NCBI GenBank assembly: GCA_001824275.1
Contig: MHWW01000011.1
Location: 34,767 to 67,476 of the forward strand
Reading direction: 5' to 3'
Length of the DNA: 32,710 nucleotides
From: Candidatus Zambryskibacteria bacterium RIFOXYC1_FULL_39_10
GTDB lineage: Bacteria; Patescibacteriota; Minisyncoccia; Phycocordibacterales; WO2-35-19
Shown here: piece by piece, positions 8,536-16,382 of the stretch
Position numbering within the stretch: the stretch's first letter is position 1
Layout: every line of letters starts with the position of its first letter
Translations under genes and position numbers: made by a program
The notes under the pieces: model-generated
Told to the model about the DNA's origin: nothing
Seen by the model: only the letters and a program-made list of their open reading frames with translations
Databases searched by the model: none

Positions 8536-8540
8536 CAGGT

Positions 8541-8612
8541 GCGCCCAGTAGGAATCGAACCTACGACCATTTGCTTAAAAGGCAACTGCTCTACCGACTG
8601 AGCTATGGGCGC
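8541..8612 (-). tRNA. tRNA-Lys (anticodon TTT)
   Basis: Minus strand GCGCCCATAGCTCAGTCGGTAGAGCAGTTGCCTTTTAAGCAAATGGTCGTAGGTTCGATTCCTACTGGGCGC folds as a cloverleaf; loop CTTTTAA. Confidence 0.93.
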
Positions 8613-8869
8613 ATAATTATTGATTTTACAAAACTTCTACCTTTAGAACTTTTCAATTCCTTTTCTCTTTTCATCGCTTCTCTTCTTGTTTCGAAGTCTT
8701 CTGAATATACTACATTCCAAAAACCTTTTCCAATATTTTTTGATGTGTATGATTTTTCTTTACTCTTCTTGATTCCATTATGATATTTCAGCCTTTTAGA
8801 GATATCACTAGTCTGCCCTATGTATATTTTACCACTATCTGAATTTTGTATTACATACACCTTAAACAT
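8603..8869 (-). CDS. GIY-YIG nuclease domain protein
   Basis: MFKVYVIQNSDSGKIYIGQTSDISKRLKYHN; stop codon TAG lies inside tRNA-Lys. Confidence 0.88.
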   Translation of the reverse strand: MFKVYVIQNSDSGKIYIGQTSDISKRLKYHNGIKKSKEKSYTSKNIGKGFWNVVYSEDFETRREAMKREKELKSSKGRSFVKSIIMRP

Positions 8870-8919
8870 TTGCTTAAAGCCCGTCAGCTGACGGGTCTAC
8901 CGACTGAGCTATGGGCGCA
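8867..8919 (-). pseudogene. Partial tRNA-Lys 5'-half duplicate with a 16-nt palindrome in the anticodon-stem region
   Basis: 24-nt identity 8896-8919 = 8590-8613 and 12-nt identity 8867-8878 = 8568-8579, separated by CCCGTCAGCTGACGGG (8880-8895). Confidence 0.85.
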
Positions 8920-8971
8920 ATAAAACAATAGTGAATATAACATATAATCTCAGAAAATAAAATTTATGAGA

Positions 8972-9376
8972 TTACAACGGTAAATCGATGGCGAAGGCGC
9001 CGGCGCCGGAGAGGAGGAGAGAGAGGGTGATCGAGAGGAGCAAAATGTAGAAAACAAAATTTCTTTTAAGAATCAAAGGGTCTTTATATTCTACATATGC
9101 CTCAGCGAAAATGAGAAGGCCTAAAACTAAAGCGGCGATCTGAGTATAAAGTCCTAATATAAGCATCACGCCACCAGCTATTTCTATTGCCCCCAAAACT
9201 TTCAAAGCCATTTTAGGATTAGGAATTTTCAAAATAGTAAGTGAAGAGAGCCATCTCTCCTTTTCATTTTTAAAAACCAAGGCTCCTAAATTAACAAATA
9301 TAAAACCGGCGACAACTCGCAATATAAAAGGGGCGAGTAGGCCATATGTGAGCAGGTCTGGAAATGGATTTAACAT
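8972..9376 (-). CDS. DoxX family membrane protein
   Basis: Four hydrophobic helices; FILRVVAGFIFVNLGALVF, GAIEIAGGVMLILGLYTQIAALVLGLLI. Confidence 0.85.
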   Translation of the reverse strand: MLNPFPDLLTYGLLAPFILRVVAGFIFVNLGALVFKNEKERWLSSLTILKIPNPKMALKVLGAIEIAGGVMLILGLYTQIAALVLGLLIFAEAYVEYKDPLILKRNFVFYILLLSITLSLLLSGAGAFAIDLPL

Positions 9377-9394
9377 AAGAGTATTATAGCAATT

Positions 9395-9868
9395 ATGGAA
9401 ATAGTTGTCATTTTAAACAATATAAGAAGTAATGAAAATGTTGGTTCTATATTTAGGACGGCTGATGCGACAGGTGTCTCTAAAATAATTCTGTGTGGTT
9501 ACACCCCTGCGCCAGTTGATAGGTTTGGTAGGGAAAATAGGGGTCTTACCAAAGCATCCTTGGGGGCAGAAAAATCTGTAGAGTGGGAGAAGGTTGAAAA
9601 CCTCAATTCAATAATTGAAAGATTGAAGATTGAAAGATATAAAATTATAGGAATAGAACAAGATAAAGTAGCAATTGATTATAGAAAAATAAAGCAGCAA
9701 GTAGCTAGTAGCAAGCATCTAGCCATAGTCTTTGGCAACGAGGTAGATGGCTTATCAAAACAAGATTTAGAACTTTGTGATGTTGTCGCCGAGCTCCCAA
9801 TGCTCGGCAACAAAGAGTCTCTCAACGTCTCCGTCTGCGCCGGCGTAGTTTTGTATTCGTTAATATGA
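9395..9868 (+). CDS. SpoU/TrmH family RNA 2'-O-ribose methyltransferase
   Basis: NIRSNENVGSIFRTADATGVSKIILCG, LAIVFGNEVDGLS, LPMLGNKESLNVSVCAGVVLY. Confidence 0.93.
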   Translation: MEIVVILNNIRSNENVGSIFRTADATGVSKIILCGYTPAPVDRFGRENRGLTKASLGAEKSVEWEKVENLNSIIERLKIERYKIIGIEQDKVAIDYRKIKQQVASSKHLAIVFGNEVDGLSKQDLELCDVVAELPMLGNKESLNVSVCAGVVLYSLI

Positions 9869-10789
9869 AATTGTATCAACAATCAAACCATTTTCATCGT
9901 GGAGGTTTATGGTGTCGTGAGTGGTGCGCCAGAGGGGCCCGAATTTATTTAAATAAACACGGTATTCTTTGTCAGGAAAGTCAGTATCATCAAAATGATT
10001 AGCCACACAGGTATTATAATTAATTTGGGTGGTGATGTAGGTCTTACAAGATGATGATATTGTATCAGGCAAGTCCCTCACAAATTCATTACCTTTGGTG
10101 GTGCAACGACTGATTCTGTCTATGGTTTTTAAACATTCATCATTTCTGTCCATTACACTTGAAAAAGTTGGCAAATTTTCGTCTTTGGGCAGAGGACATT
10201 TCTTAGAAAGACTGGGTGTAAAAGTCCGATTTTCTTCAAAATAACCAGTGCATTTATTGGTGCGGAAGGAGATGCCGATTGGAGAAAATCCTTTAGTAAT
10301 ATAAACCTTGTCTCCGTTTTGAAGCACGATATTGTTGTCATTTTTTGTAAAAGGGAAGGGGAGCATGGTTGCGCCGCCAATAATGGCATAATATCCCGTC
10401 ACTTCGCTTTTAAAATACCAGCCGGTGATTTTGATTGTCTCATTTTTAGCAAGTCTGGTAGAAATAGAAACATATTCTTTGTTTGGGTCAGTCCTATTAA
10501 GTCCGGAAATTCTAGAAAGGTTTAGTTTGCCATGATAAGGAGATCTTTTGCTTGCCTCTATGGCTTTGTCCAAATCTTTTTCCAATCTTTTTATGGTATC
10601 TTCGGTGCTTTTTATTTCTTTAGCGACCTCTTTATTATTTGAATAACCAATGTTTTCCTTTTTTGCCGCAATAGATGAACTGTTTGTGGTGTTATTTTTA
10701 TCACTTAAGTTGGTTTTTTTAATTGGGCTATACATAAGCCCAAAAAGTACAAATAGTACAAGTAATATTATAAAGGGTTCTTTAGTCAT
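9860..10789 (-). CDS. Hypothetical single-TM extracytoplasmic protein
   Basis: MTKEPFIILLVLFVLFGLMY membrane anchor; start ATGACTAA overlaps the mutM stop. Confidence 0.75.
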   Translation of the reverse strand: MTKEPFIILLVLFVLFGLMYSPIKKTNLSDKNNTTNSSSIAAKKENIGYSNNKEVAKEIKSTEDTIKRLEKDLDKAIEASKRSPYHGKLNLSRISGLNRTDPNKEYVSISTRLAKNETIKITGWYFKSEVTGYYAIIGGATMLPFPFTKNDNNIVLQNGDKVYITKGFSPIGISFRTNKCTGYFEENRTFTPSLSKKCPLPKDENLPTFSSVMDRNDECLKTIDRISRCTTKGNEFVRDLPDTISSSCKTYITTQINYNTCVANHFDDTDFPDKEYRVYLNKFGPLWRTTHDTINLHDENGLIVDTISY

Positions 10790-11645
10790 ATTTGGTTTGA
10801 TGTTTGGGGCAAAAACTGGCGCTTCTTCCATCAACTACAATTTTTTCAATTATACCACCACATCCTCTTTTTTTACATTTCTTCCCTTTGAGGCCATAGG
10901 CATTTTGCATTTCTTGATATTTACCTTTTTTGCCCTGGGCATCACGATAGTCAATATAAGAGCTTCCGCGGGCTTTTATAGCCCTTTTTAGGACCGGCTT
11001 TATCGCTTCATAAATTTTTTTGACCTCTTCTTTTTTTAATTTAGATGCAATTTTAAGAGGGTGTACGGCAGCTACCCACAATACTTCATCTGCATATATA
11101 TTGCCTATACCAGCAACAATACTTTGATCCATCAAAACACTTTTTATTTTTTTATTTTTGTTTTTTATGCTTTCAAAGAATTTTTTTAAATTAAAATTTT
11201 TATCAAAAGGTTCTGGGCCTAATTTTTCAAGTTTTTCTTTTATTGTTTTTTCAGGTAACACTATGACACTTGCAAATTTTCTCATATCACAAAGACCGAG
11301 ATGCCTTCCGTTTGAAAGAAAAAACAAAAGATGAATAAAGCGATTTCCTGGGTCATCACGCATGGGTCCTTCCAAAACACTCCTCCATCCGTCCTTAGTC
11401 TTATCCCATTTGCCATACATGAGGTGGCCTGTCATTTTTTGGTGAACTAAAATAATTTTTTTGCCGGTAATACCAATTAAAATATTTTTTCCTCTCCGCT
11501 CTACACTTATTATTTTTTCACCAACAACATCTTTCTTTATTTTTTTAAACGCCAAAATATCAGTCCAGACATCTTTTATTTTTAGATTTGGAATAAATCT
11601 CTTTAAATCTGTGACTATTGTGTGCACTTCAGGTAGTTCTGGCAT
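10782..11645 (-). CDS. mutM: Formamidopyrimidine-DNA glycosylase (Fpg/MutM)
   Basis: MPELPEVHTIV, QSIVAGIGNIYADEVLW, C-terminal CKKRGCGGIIEKIVVDGRSASFCPKHQ zinc finger. Confidence 0.95.
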   Translation of the reverse strand: MPELPEVHTIVTDLKRFIPNLKIKDVWTDILAFKKIKKDVVGEKIISVERRGKNILIGITGKKIILVHQKMTGHLMYGKWDKTKDGWRSVLEGPMRDDPGNRFIHLLFFLSNGRHLGLCDMRKFASVIVLPEKTIKEKLEKLGPEPFDKNFNLKKFFESIKNKNKKIKSVLMDQSIVAGIGNIYADEVLWVAAVHPLKIASKLKKEEVKKIYEAIKPVLKRAIKARGSSYIDYRDAQGKKGKYQEMQNAYGLKGKKCKKRGCGGIIEKIVVDGRSASFCPKHQTKYD

Positions 11646-11646
11646 T

Positions 11647-12912
11647 TTATTTACCCAAAATTTGATTTAATTCTTCTCTCGCGACAGTAGCGTCGTCCCA
11701 AGGAGTTTTTTTGCCATTAGCTTCCATGATATATGGGTCAGTACCTTTACCAGTAATCAAAACAGCTGTTTTTTGACTTCCTTCGACCGCCCTAGCTTTT
11801 GCTAATGCAGAAGCGATGGCGGTTCTTCTATCTAAAATTATATCAACCGATTTTTTTGAGATACCCGACTTAACATCTTCAATAATCTTCATAGGGTCCT
11901 CATCATACGGGTCTTCATTGGTTAAAATAATTTCGTCACAATATTTATCGGCAATCTTTCCCATCTCTGGCCTTTTCCATGTGTCTCTACCTCCGCCCGT
12001 ATTTCCTAAGACACAAATTGTTTTGTGAGTTTTATAAGTTTCGTATACAGCTTTTAGAGAATCGGGGGTATGAGCGTAATCAACAACCACATCAAAATCT
12101 TGACCGCAATTTATTTTTTCCATCCGGCCCCTGACAAAATCTATATTTTCTAGACCTTTTTTAATTGCTTCTTCTGGAATTCCGGCAAATTTGGCATAAG
12201 CAATGGCGCCAAGCATATTAGAGACATTGAAAATCCCTGGTAGCTTGCTATGGATCATCATTTTTCCTACTTGAAATGAAGAACCCTTCTCGTCAGCCTT
12301 TATACCTATAGCGTCACTTATAGAATAGGGGACTTTGTTCTGTATATTTAATGCCAAAAATTTTTCTCCTTCCTTGTCGTCTGTATTTGCAATGATTATT
12401 CTTTCGCTTCGATTTTCTAACTCCTTAGCAATACAAAGTTTGGCTTGCAAATAATTTTGATAAGAGCCGTGGGATTCAATATGTTCGGGCGCCAAGTTTG
12501 TAAAAATGAGTGCTTCTGGATAAATAAATTTGTGGCGGTATTGCTTGGCGCCCTCACTTGTCATCTCAAGTATTGCGTGAGTACATTCAGCATTTACTGC
12601 GTCTCTCAAAAACTTTTGCATGAAAAACCGCCCTGGCATACTCATTTTGAAAAGGTTTCTTTTTTCTTTGTCTCCTATTTTAAATCGCAAAGTACTTTGC
12701 AGAGCAGTTTTATAGCCATTGGCCTCCAAAATTGCATTTACCAATTCGGCTGTGGTGGTTTTGCCTTTAGTGCCAGTTATGCCGATTATGGTTAGTTTTT
12801 TGGAAGGAAATCCATATCTCACAGCCCCAAAAAGAGCCAAGCCGTAGTGATAAACAGGCTGAAAAAATTTAAATACTGATTTAGGTATTATTTTTTTTAA
12901 AACACTTAGCAT
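11647..12912 (-). CDS. Mur ligase family protein, MurE-like
   Basis: GITGTKGKTTTAELVNAIL, ILEMTSEG, VVDYAHTPDSLKAVYE, CVLGNTGGGRDTWKRPEMGKIA, TNEDPYDEDP. Confidence 0.9.
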   Translation of the reverse strand: MLSVLKKIIPKSVFKFFQPVYHYGLALFGAVRYGFPSKKLTIIGITGTKGKTTTAELVNAILEANGYKTALQSTLRFKIGDKEKRNLFKMSMPGRFFMQKFLRDAVNAECTHAILEMTSEGAKQYRHKFIYPEALIFTNLAPEHIESHGSYQNYLQAKLCIAKELENRSERIIIANTDDKEGEKFLALNIQNKVPYSISDAIGIKADEKGSSFQVGKMMIHSKLPGIFNVSNMLGAIAYAKFAGIPEEAIKKGLENIDFVRGRMEKINCGQDFDVVVDYAHTPDSLKAVYETYKTHKTICVLGNTGGGRDTWKRPEMGKIADKYCDEIILTNEDPYDEDPMKIIEDVKSGISKKSVDIILDRRTAIASALAKARAVEGSQKTAVLITGKGTDPYIMEANGKKTPWDDATVAREELNQILGK

Positions 12913-12913
12913 A

Positions 12914-13480
12914 TTATTGACCCAAATTTTTTAAAATGTATTTTATTTTTTCGTTTGTGCCTTCCAAATCTTTTGGTAATTTTTTGATCGTTTCTTGAAT
13001 ATCTCTTTCACGATAACCAAGCGACTTGAGAGCTTCAAAAACATCAACGTCTTCGCTGGTTCTACTTTCACCCTTTCTGGTTGTCACCAGTTTGCCATTT
13101 AACTCCAAAACAATTTTTTCGGCCGTCTTCCTGCCAATGCCTGAAATTTTAGTAAGTGATGAAGTGTCGCCACTACCAACCGCTTCTTCGATTGATTTTA
13201 CTCCCGCAACCGAAAGTATGGCTAAGCCAGATTTTGGTCCAACTCCTGAAACGGTAATCAAAAGTTCAAAAATTCTGAGTTCCTCTTCGGTTTCAAATCC
13301 GTACAAATCAATGGCAGTTTCCCTGACAGCAGTGTGAGTCCAAAAGCTGGCTTCTTGGTCGGTTTTTAATTTAGCAAGGTAAGAGGGGGTACTGTATACA
13401 ACAAAACCGATACCACCGGCCTTTACAATGGCTTTTGTACCCTTCAGATCAAATATTTTACCTGTGATGTGCCCAAACAT
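12914..13480 (-). CDS. ruvA: Holliday junction branch migration protein RuvA
   Basis: MFGHITGKIFDLKGTKAIVKAGGIGFVVYS, VSGVGPKSGLAILS, ISGIGRKTAEKIVLELNGKL. Confidence 0.95.
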   Translation of the reverse strand: MFGHITGKIFDLKGTKAIVKAGGIGFVVYSTPSYLAKLKTDQEASFWTHTAVRETAIDLYGFETEEELRIFELLITVSGVGPKSGLAILSVAGVKSIEEAVGSGDTSSLTKISGIGRKTAEKIVLELNGKLVTTRKGESRTSEDVDVFEALKSLGYRERDIQETIKKLPKDLEGTNEKIKYILKNLGQ

Positions 13481-13628
13481 AAGTTAGTAGCAAGTAGCAA
13501 GTAGCTAGTAGCTAGATATAATATAACAGAACCAGTATTTTTTTCCTGTTGCAATAAATTAAAGCTTCTGTTATTGTATTTGGGCTGTCATCCTAGATAC
13601 TGGATGCTGGCTACTAACTACTAATAAT

Positions 13629-13892
13629 ATGCCAATAACAAGTTCAGCCAAAAAAGCCCTCAGGTCTTCTAAGAAAAAGAAGGTTTTTAATTTGCGTCGC
13701 AAAAACGAAATGCAGAATGTTATCAAGGAGTACAAGAAATTGGTTGCTGGCAAGAAAACCGAAGAAGCTAAGAAGCTTATTCCTAAACTTCAAAAAGCTA
13801 TTGATAAGGCCGAAAAGGGAGGAATCATAAAGAAGAACAACGCTTCCCGCAAAAAATCTCGTTTACTCAAAACAATCACCATCAAAATTTAA
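13629..13892 (+). CDS. rpsT: 30S ribosomal protein S20
   Basis: MPITSSAKKALRSSKKKKVFNLRRKNEM...GGIIKKNNASRKKSRLLKTI. Confidence 0.92.
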   Translation: MPITSSAKKALRSSKKKKVFNLRRKNEMQNVIKEYKKLVAGKKTEEAKKLIPKLQKAIDKAEKGGIIKKNNASRKKSRLLKTITIKI

Positions 13893-13895
13893 ATA

Positions 13896-13927
13896 AACAA
13901 AAAAACAGCAGATGCTGTTTTTTTGTT
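13896..13927 (+). terminator. Rho-independent terminator after rpsT
   Basis: AAAAAAACAGC-agat-GCTGTTTTTTTG. Confidence 0.85.
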
Positions 13928-14010
13928 TGGTGTTGTGCGCCCTATGGGACGTTATTGGAACCATTTTAATAAAAAATGAGTAAAAAGGAGAATTCACTAA
14001 ATATCTATAC

Positions 14011-14424
14011 CTAAAACATTTTTGGTAATTTAATCTCTCTTGTTTGTAATCTTTCTAGAAATGCTTTTTTTAGTTCTGGAACAAGAGAAAAATCATGAGT
14101 TTCTTTGGGTTCATGGGTAAAGACATCAAAGCCTTGTTCGTTGTATCTAGGTATCAAATGCCAATGCACTTGTTTGGCCTCATCCATATACATCAAATAC
14201 ACCTTCTCTACGTTTAACGTTTTTAAAATCGCATCGCGAGTAATATCTACGATTTCCATTAAATAGTCATATTCGGAATCAGTCAGGTCATGCAAATCTG
14301 GCATATCTTTTTTCCAGACGACAACGGCATGCCCCTTGGTTATGGGGAAAAGAGCCGAGGCTACATATAGCCACTCATTATCATAAATGGTTGATTCAGA
14401 TGATGGTTTTGGAAGTGAAGACAT
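14011..14424 (-). CDS. HIT family protein
   Basis: MSSLPKPSSESTIYDNEWLYV...KGHAVVVWKKDMPDLHDL...QVHWHLIPRY (HxH motif). Confidence 0.85.
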   Translation of the reverse strand: MSSLPKPSSESTIYDNEWLYVASALFPITKGHAVVVWKKDMPDLHDLTDSEYDYLMEIVDITRDAILKTLNVEKVYLMYMDEAKQVHWHLIPRYNEQGFDVFTHEPKETHDFSLVPELKKAFLERLQTREIKLPKMF

Positions 14425-14442
14425 AAAATTATTATATACGAA

Positions 14443-14468
14443 ATGCCGTGTCCTTGCGAACACGGCAT
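14443..14468 (-). terminator. Hairpin terminator of the 14497-14892 gene
   Basis: ATGCCGTGT(14443-14451)/ACACGGCAT(14460-14468), without a long T-tract. Confidence 0.55.
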
Positions 14469-14496
14469 AAATTTGAGGCGAGGGCAGAAACAATGA

Positions 14497-14892
14497 TCAA
14501 GCCGCCACGGCCTCTTTCTTCCGGAACTTGATTTTCCCGTGACCCTCATACTTGGATGGCACGACGACGATGTCGTATTCCCCCATCACATCCTTTACGG
14601 GAACTCCTGTCACTGAGGACACGGTCACTACCGAAAGAATCTTGGCCTCTTTCGGAAAATAATACGCGTCCGTCGCAACCATGAGGCTCGTGGGAGTCGG
14701 CTCCACTGCTGTGAAGCTTGGATCTTCCACATCATGCTCGTAGATGAGCACCTTGTTGTAGTCAAGGCGATCTTCTACGTACAGGTGCGGGTATTTTGAA
14801 TACTCTTGGTTTTGTTTGCGTCTCTTAAAATACAAGATGGCGCCAAAAACCAGAAGCAGAATCAACAACAAACTTCCAAAGAACAAAAACAT
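14497..14892 (-). CDS. Hypothetical membrane-anchored protein
   Basis: N-terminal TM (FGSLLLILLLVFGAILYF), GGAGG SD, consensus-like promoter TTGACA-16-TATACT at 14944-14917 on the minus strand. Confidence 0.8.
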   Translation of the reverse strand: MFLFFGSLLLILLLVFGAILYFKRRKQNQEYSKYPHLYVEDRLDYNKVLIYEHDVEDPSFTAVEPTPTSLMVATDAYYFPKEAKILSVVTVSSVTGVPVKDVMGEYDIVVVPSKYEGHGKIKFRKKEAVAA

Positions 14893-14916
14893 GGTGAAAT
14901 TAACCTCCTGTCTACA

Positions 14917-14944
14917 AGTATATCAAATACACATTATTTGTCAA
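14917..14944 (-). promoter_or_regulatory. sigma70-type promoter TTGACA-16-TATACT
   Basis: Minus strand reading of TGTCAA(14939-14944) and AGTATA(14917-14922). Confidence 0.7.
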
Positions 14945-15044
14945 GCTTTTTATCGTTTTGTAAAGAGTAGCATATAAAATATGCCTTAAAATAAGGTGTT
15001 ATTTACAGAACATTTTAATCTCAAAAATAACTTGCAATCCATTT

Positions 15045-15242
15045 CCATTTATAGACGGCAACGGAGCCACTAAAAAGTATATAGAAGCAAAAGACGAAGA
15101 AAAGAGAAAAATGTTAGAAAAACTACTTTCGAACCTTGTTATTGAAAATCAAAATGTGGCTCAATATAACTTCAAACCAGAGTATCAAGCTCTTGCAAAC
15201 TCACCTAAAAATATAGATTTTCAAACTTTGTGCTCCCAGTAG
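15045..15242 (+). pseudogene. C-terminal remnant of a serine (resolvase/invertase) recombinase
   Basis: Frame reads PFIDGNGATKKYIEAKDEEKRKMLEKLLSNLVIENQNVAQYNFKPEYQALANSPKNIDFQTLCSQ*, resembling the C-terminal tail of large serine recombinases; no start or catalytic domain; stop inside tRNA-Arg. Confidence 0.55.
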
Positions 15243-15302
15243 GAATCGAACCTACATTTTAACTTCCGCAAAGTCATGTCCTATCCATTGAACGATGGGA
15301 GC
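15232..15302 (-). tRNA. tRNA-Arg (anticodon GCG)
   Basis: Minus strand GCTCCCATCGTTCAATGGATAGGACATGACTTTGCGGAAGTTAAAATGTAGGTTCGATTCCTACTGGGAGC; loop TTGCGGA. Confidence 0.88.
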
Positions 15303-15348
15303 CTATAACAGCAACAACATTAACAAAAAAGTGACTATTAAGCCACTT

Positions 15349-15819
15349 TTACCACCTTGCGAGGAGTTTATCAAAATATTTATGAACCAGAGATTCCTGT
15401 AAGAATTCTTCTTCAAGAAATTCAAGTAAAACATCTCGGACATCATTTAAATCAACTTCTTCATTGATTGGAATAATAACTAGGGGCAAATAAGAGCTAA
15501 CGGGGTGAAGCAAGATGCGGGCGCCGTGAGTGTGTTCGTCTTCAATCCAAAACGAGCGATAAGACATCCAAGGATATAAATATTTATCAAAAATAAGCCC
15601 GCGGGCTGACATTTTAACTGGCACCACTTTGGTATCTTTGTAAGAAAGCATGCCGATGGTGAGTCCGGCAATTATGATAAAAATACCAAAAAGGAAATCA
15701 TCAAAATAAAAAGCCAATACGGATGCACCCAAAACTATCACACCAAGTATCCAATACCAATCATTATTTTTTTTATCAAAATGATGTTCGGGCGAGTGCC
15801 ACTCTAGAATAGGTTCCAT
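15349..15819 (-). CDS. Hypothetical membrane protein
   Basis: 156 aa; two hydrophobic helices after MEPILEWHSPEHHFDKKNNDWYW, cytosolic C-terminal domain. Confidence 0.8.
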   Translation of the reverse strand: MEPILEWHSPEHHFDKKNNDWYWILGVIVLGASVLAFYFDDFLFGIFIIIAGLTIGMLSYKDTKVVPVKMSARGLIFDKYLYPWMSYRSFWIEDEHTHGARILLHPVSSYLPLVIIPINEEVDLNDVRDVLLEFLEEEFLQESLVHKYFDKLLARW

Positions 15820-15877
15820 AACACAATTTTATCATATATTGTAAAAAGCAAATCTTATGGGTGTGAGTAATGAATTA

Positions 15878-15996
15878 AATCCGAAATTCTAATATCGAAA
15901 TCCTAAACAATATTTAAATTCCAAAATCCAAAAGTTTAAAACATTAGAATTTGAAAATTTTGAAATTATTTCGAATTTCGTGCTTAGGATTTGTTA
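15878..15996. repeat. Degenerate AT-rich inverted-repeat region
   Basis: AAATCC..GAAATTC motifs on the left resemble the reverse complement of ...GAATTTCGTGCTTAGGATTTG on the right. Confidence 0.45.
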
Positions 15997-16317
15997 TTTA
16001 ACTATGCCCCCAAGGGGGATATTTTCTGAAACTTTAAGTAAGGAAAATATTTCACCGTTTGAAATTGCCATAATCATGGCCTCACTCCTAAGGCCCATTA
16101 TCTCTCGTGGTTCGAGATTGGTGACAAATGTACACATAACCCCAACCAAATCTTCTGGTTTAATAAATTTAGCAATACCAGAAATAACCTGTCTTTTATT
16201 TTCTTCTCCAAAATCTACCGAAAGTTTGAGTAATTTCTCCGAACCTTCTACTGGCTCAGCCGAAACTATTTTTCCAGCTCTCATCTCAACTTTTGCGAAA
16301 TCTTCGATTGTAATCAT
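15994..16317 (-). CDS. Stand-alone tRNA-binding OB-fold protein (CsaA/MetRS C-terminal-like)
   Basis: MITIEDFAKVEMRAGKIVSAEPVEGSEKLLKLSVDFGEE.RQVISGIAKFIKPEDLVGVMCTFVTNLEPREIMGLRSEAMIMA. Confidence 0.9.
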   Translation of the reverse strand: MITIEDFAKVEMRAGKIVSAEPVEGSEKLLKLSVDFGEENKRQVISGIAKFIKPEDLVGVMCTFVTNLEPREIMGLRSEAMIMAISNGEIFSLLKVSENIPLGGIVK

Positions 16318-16382
16318 ACACAAAGTATAATATTTATAATTTCGTTGTCTATAATCGTCTTATGTTGTAATATCATATCCAC

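Noticed and set aside
8290-8783. Short ORFs at 8290-8517 (-), 8404-8601 (+), 8460-8783 (+)
   Set aside because: They run through terminator hairpins and tRNA-Lys or lie opposite the GIY-YIG ORF; the translations are tRNA/hairpin sequence.
15495-15505. CTAACGGGG in the 15349-15819 gene as another copy of the start-codon element
   Set aside because: Only one arm is present, with no complementary arm or start codon nearby; likely coincidence.
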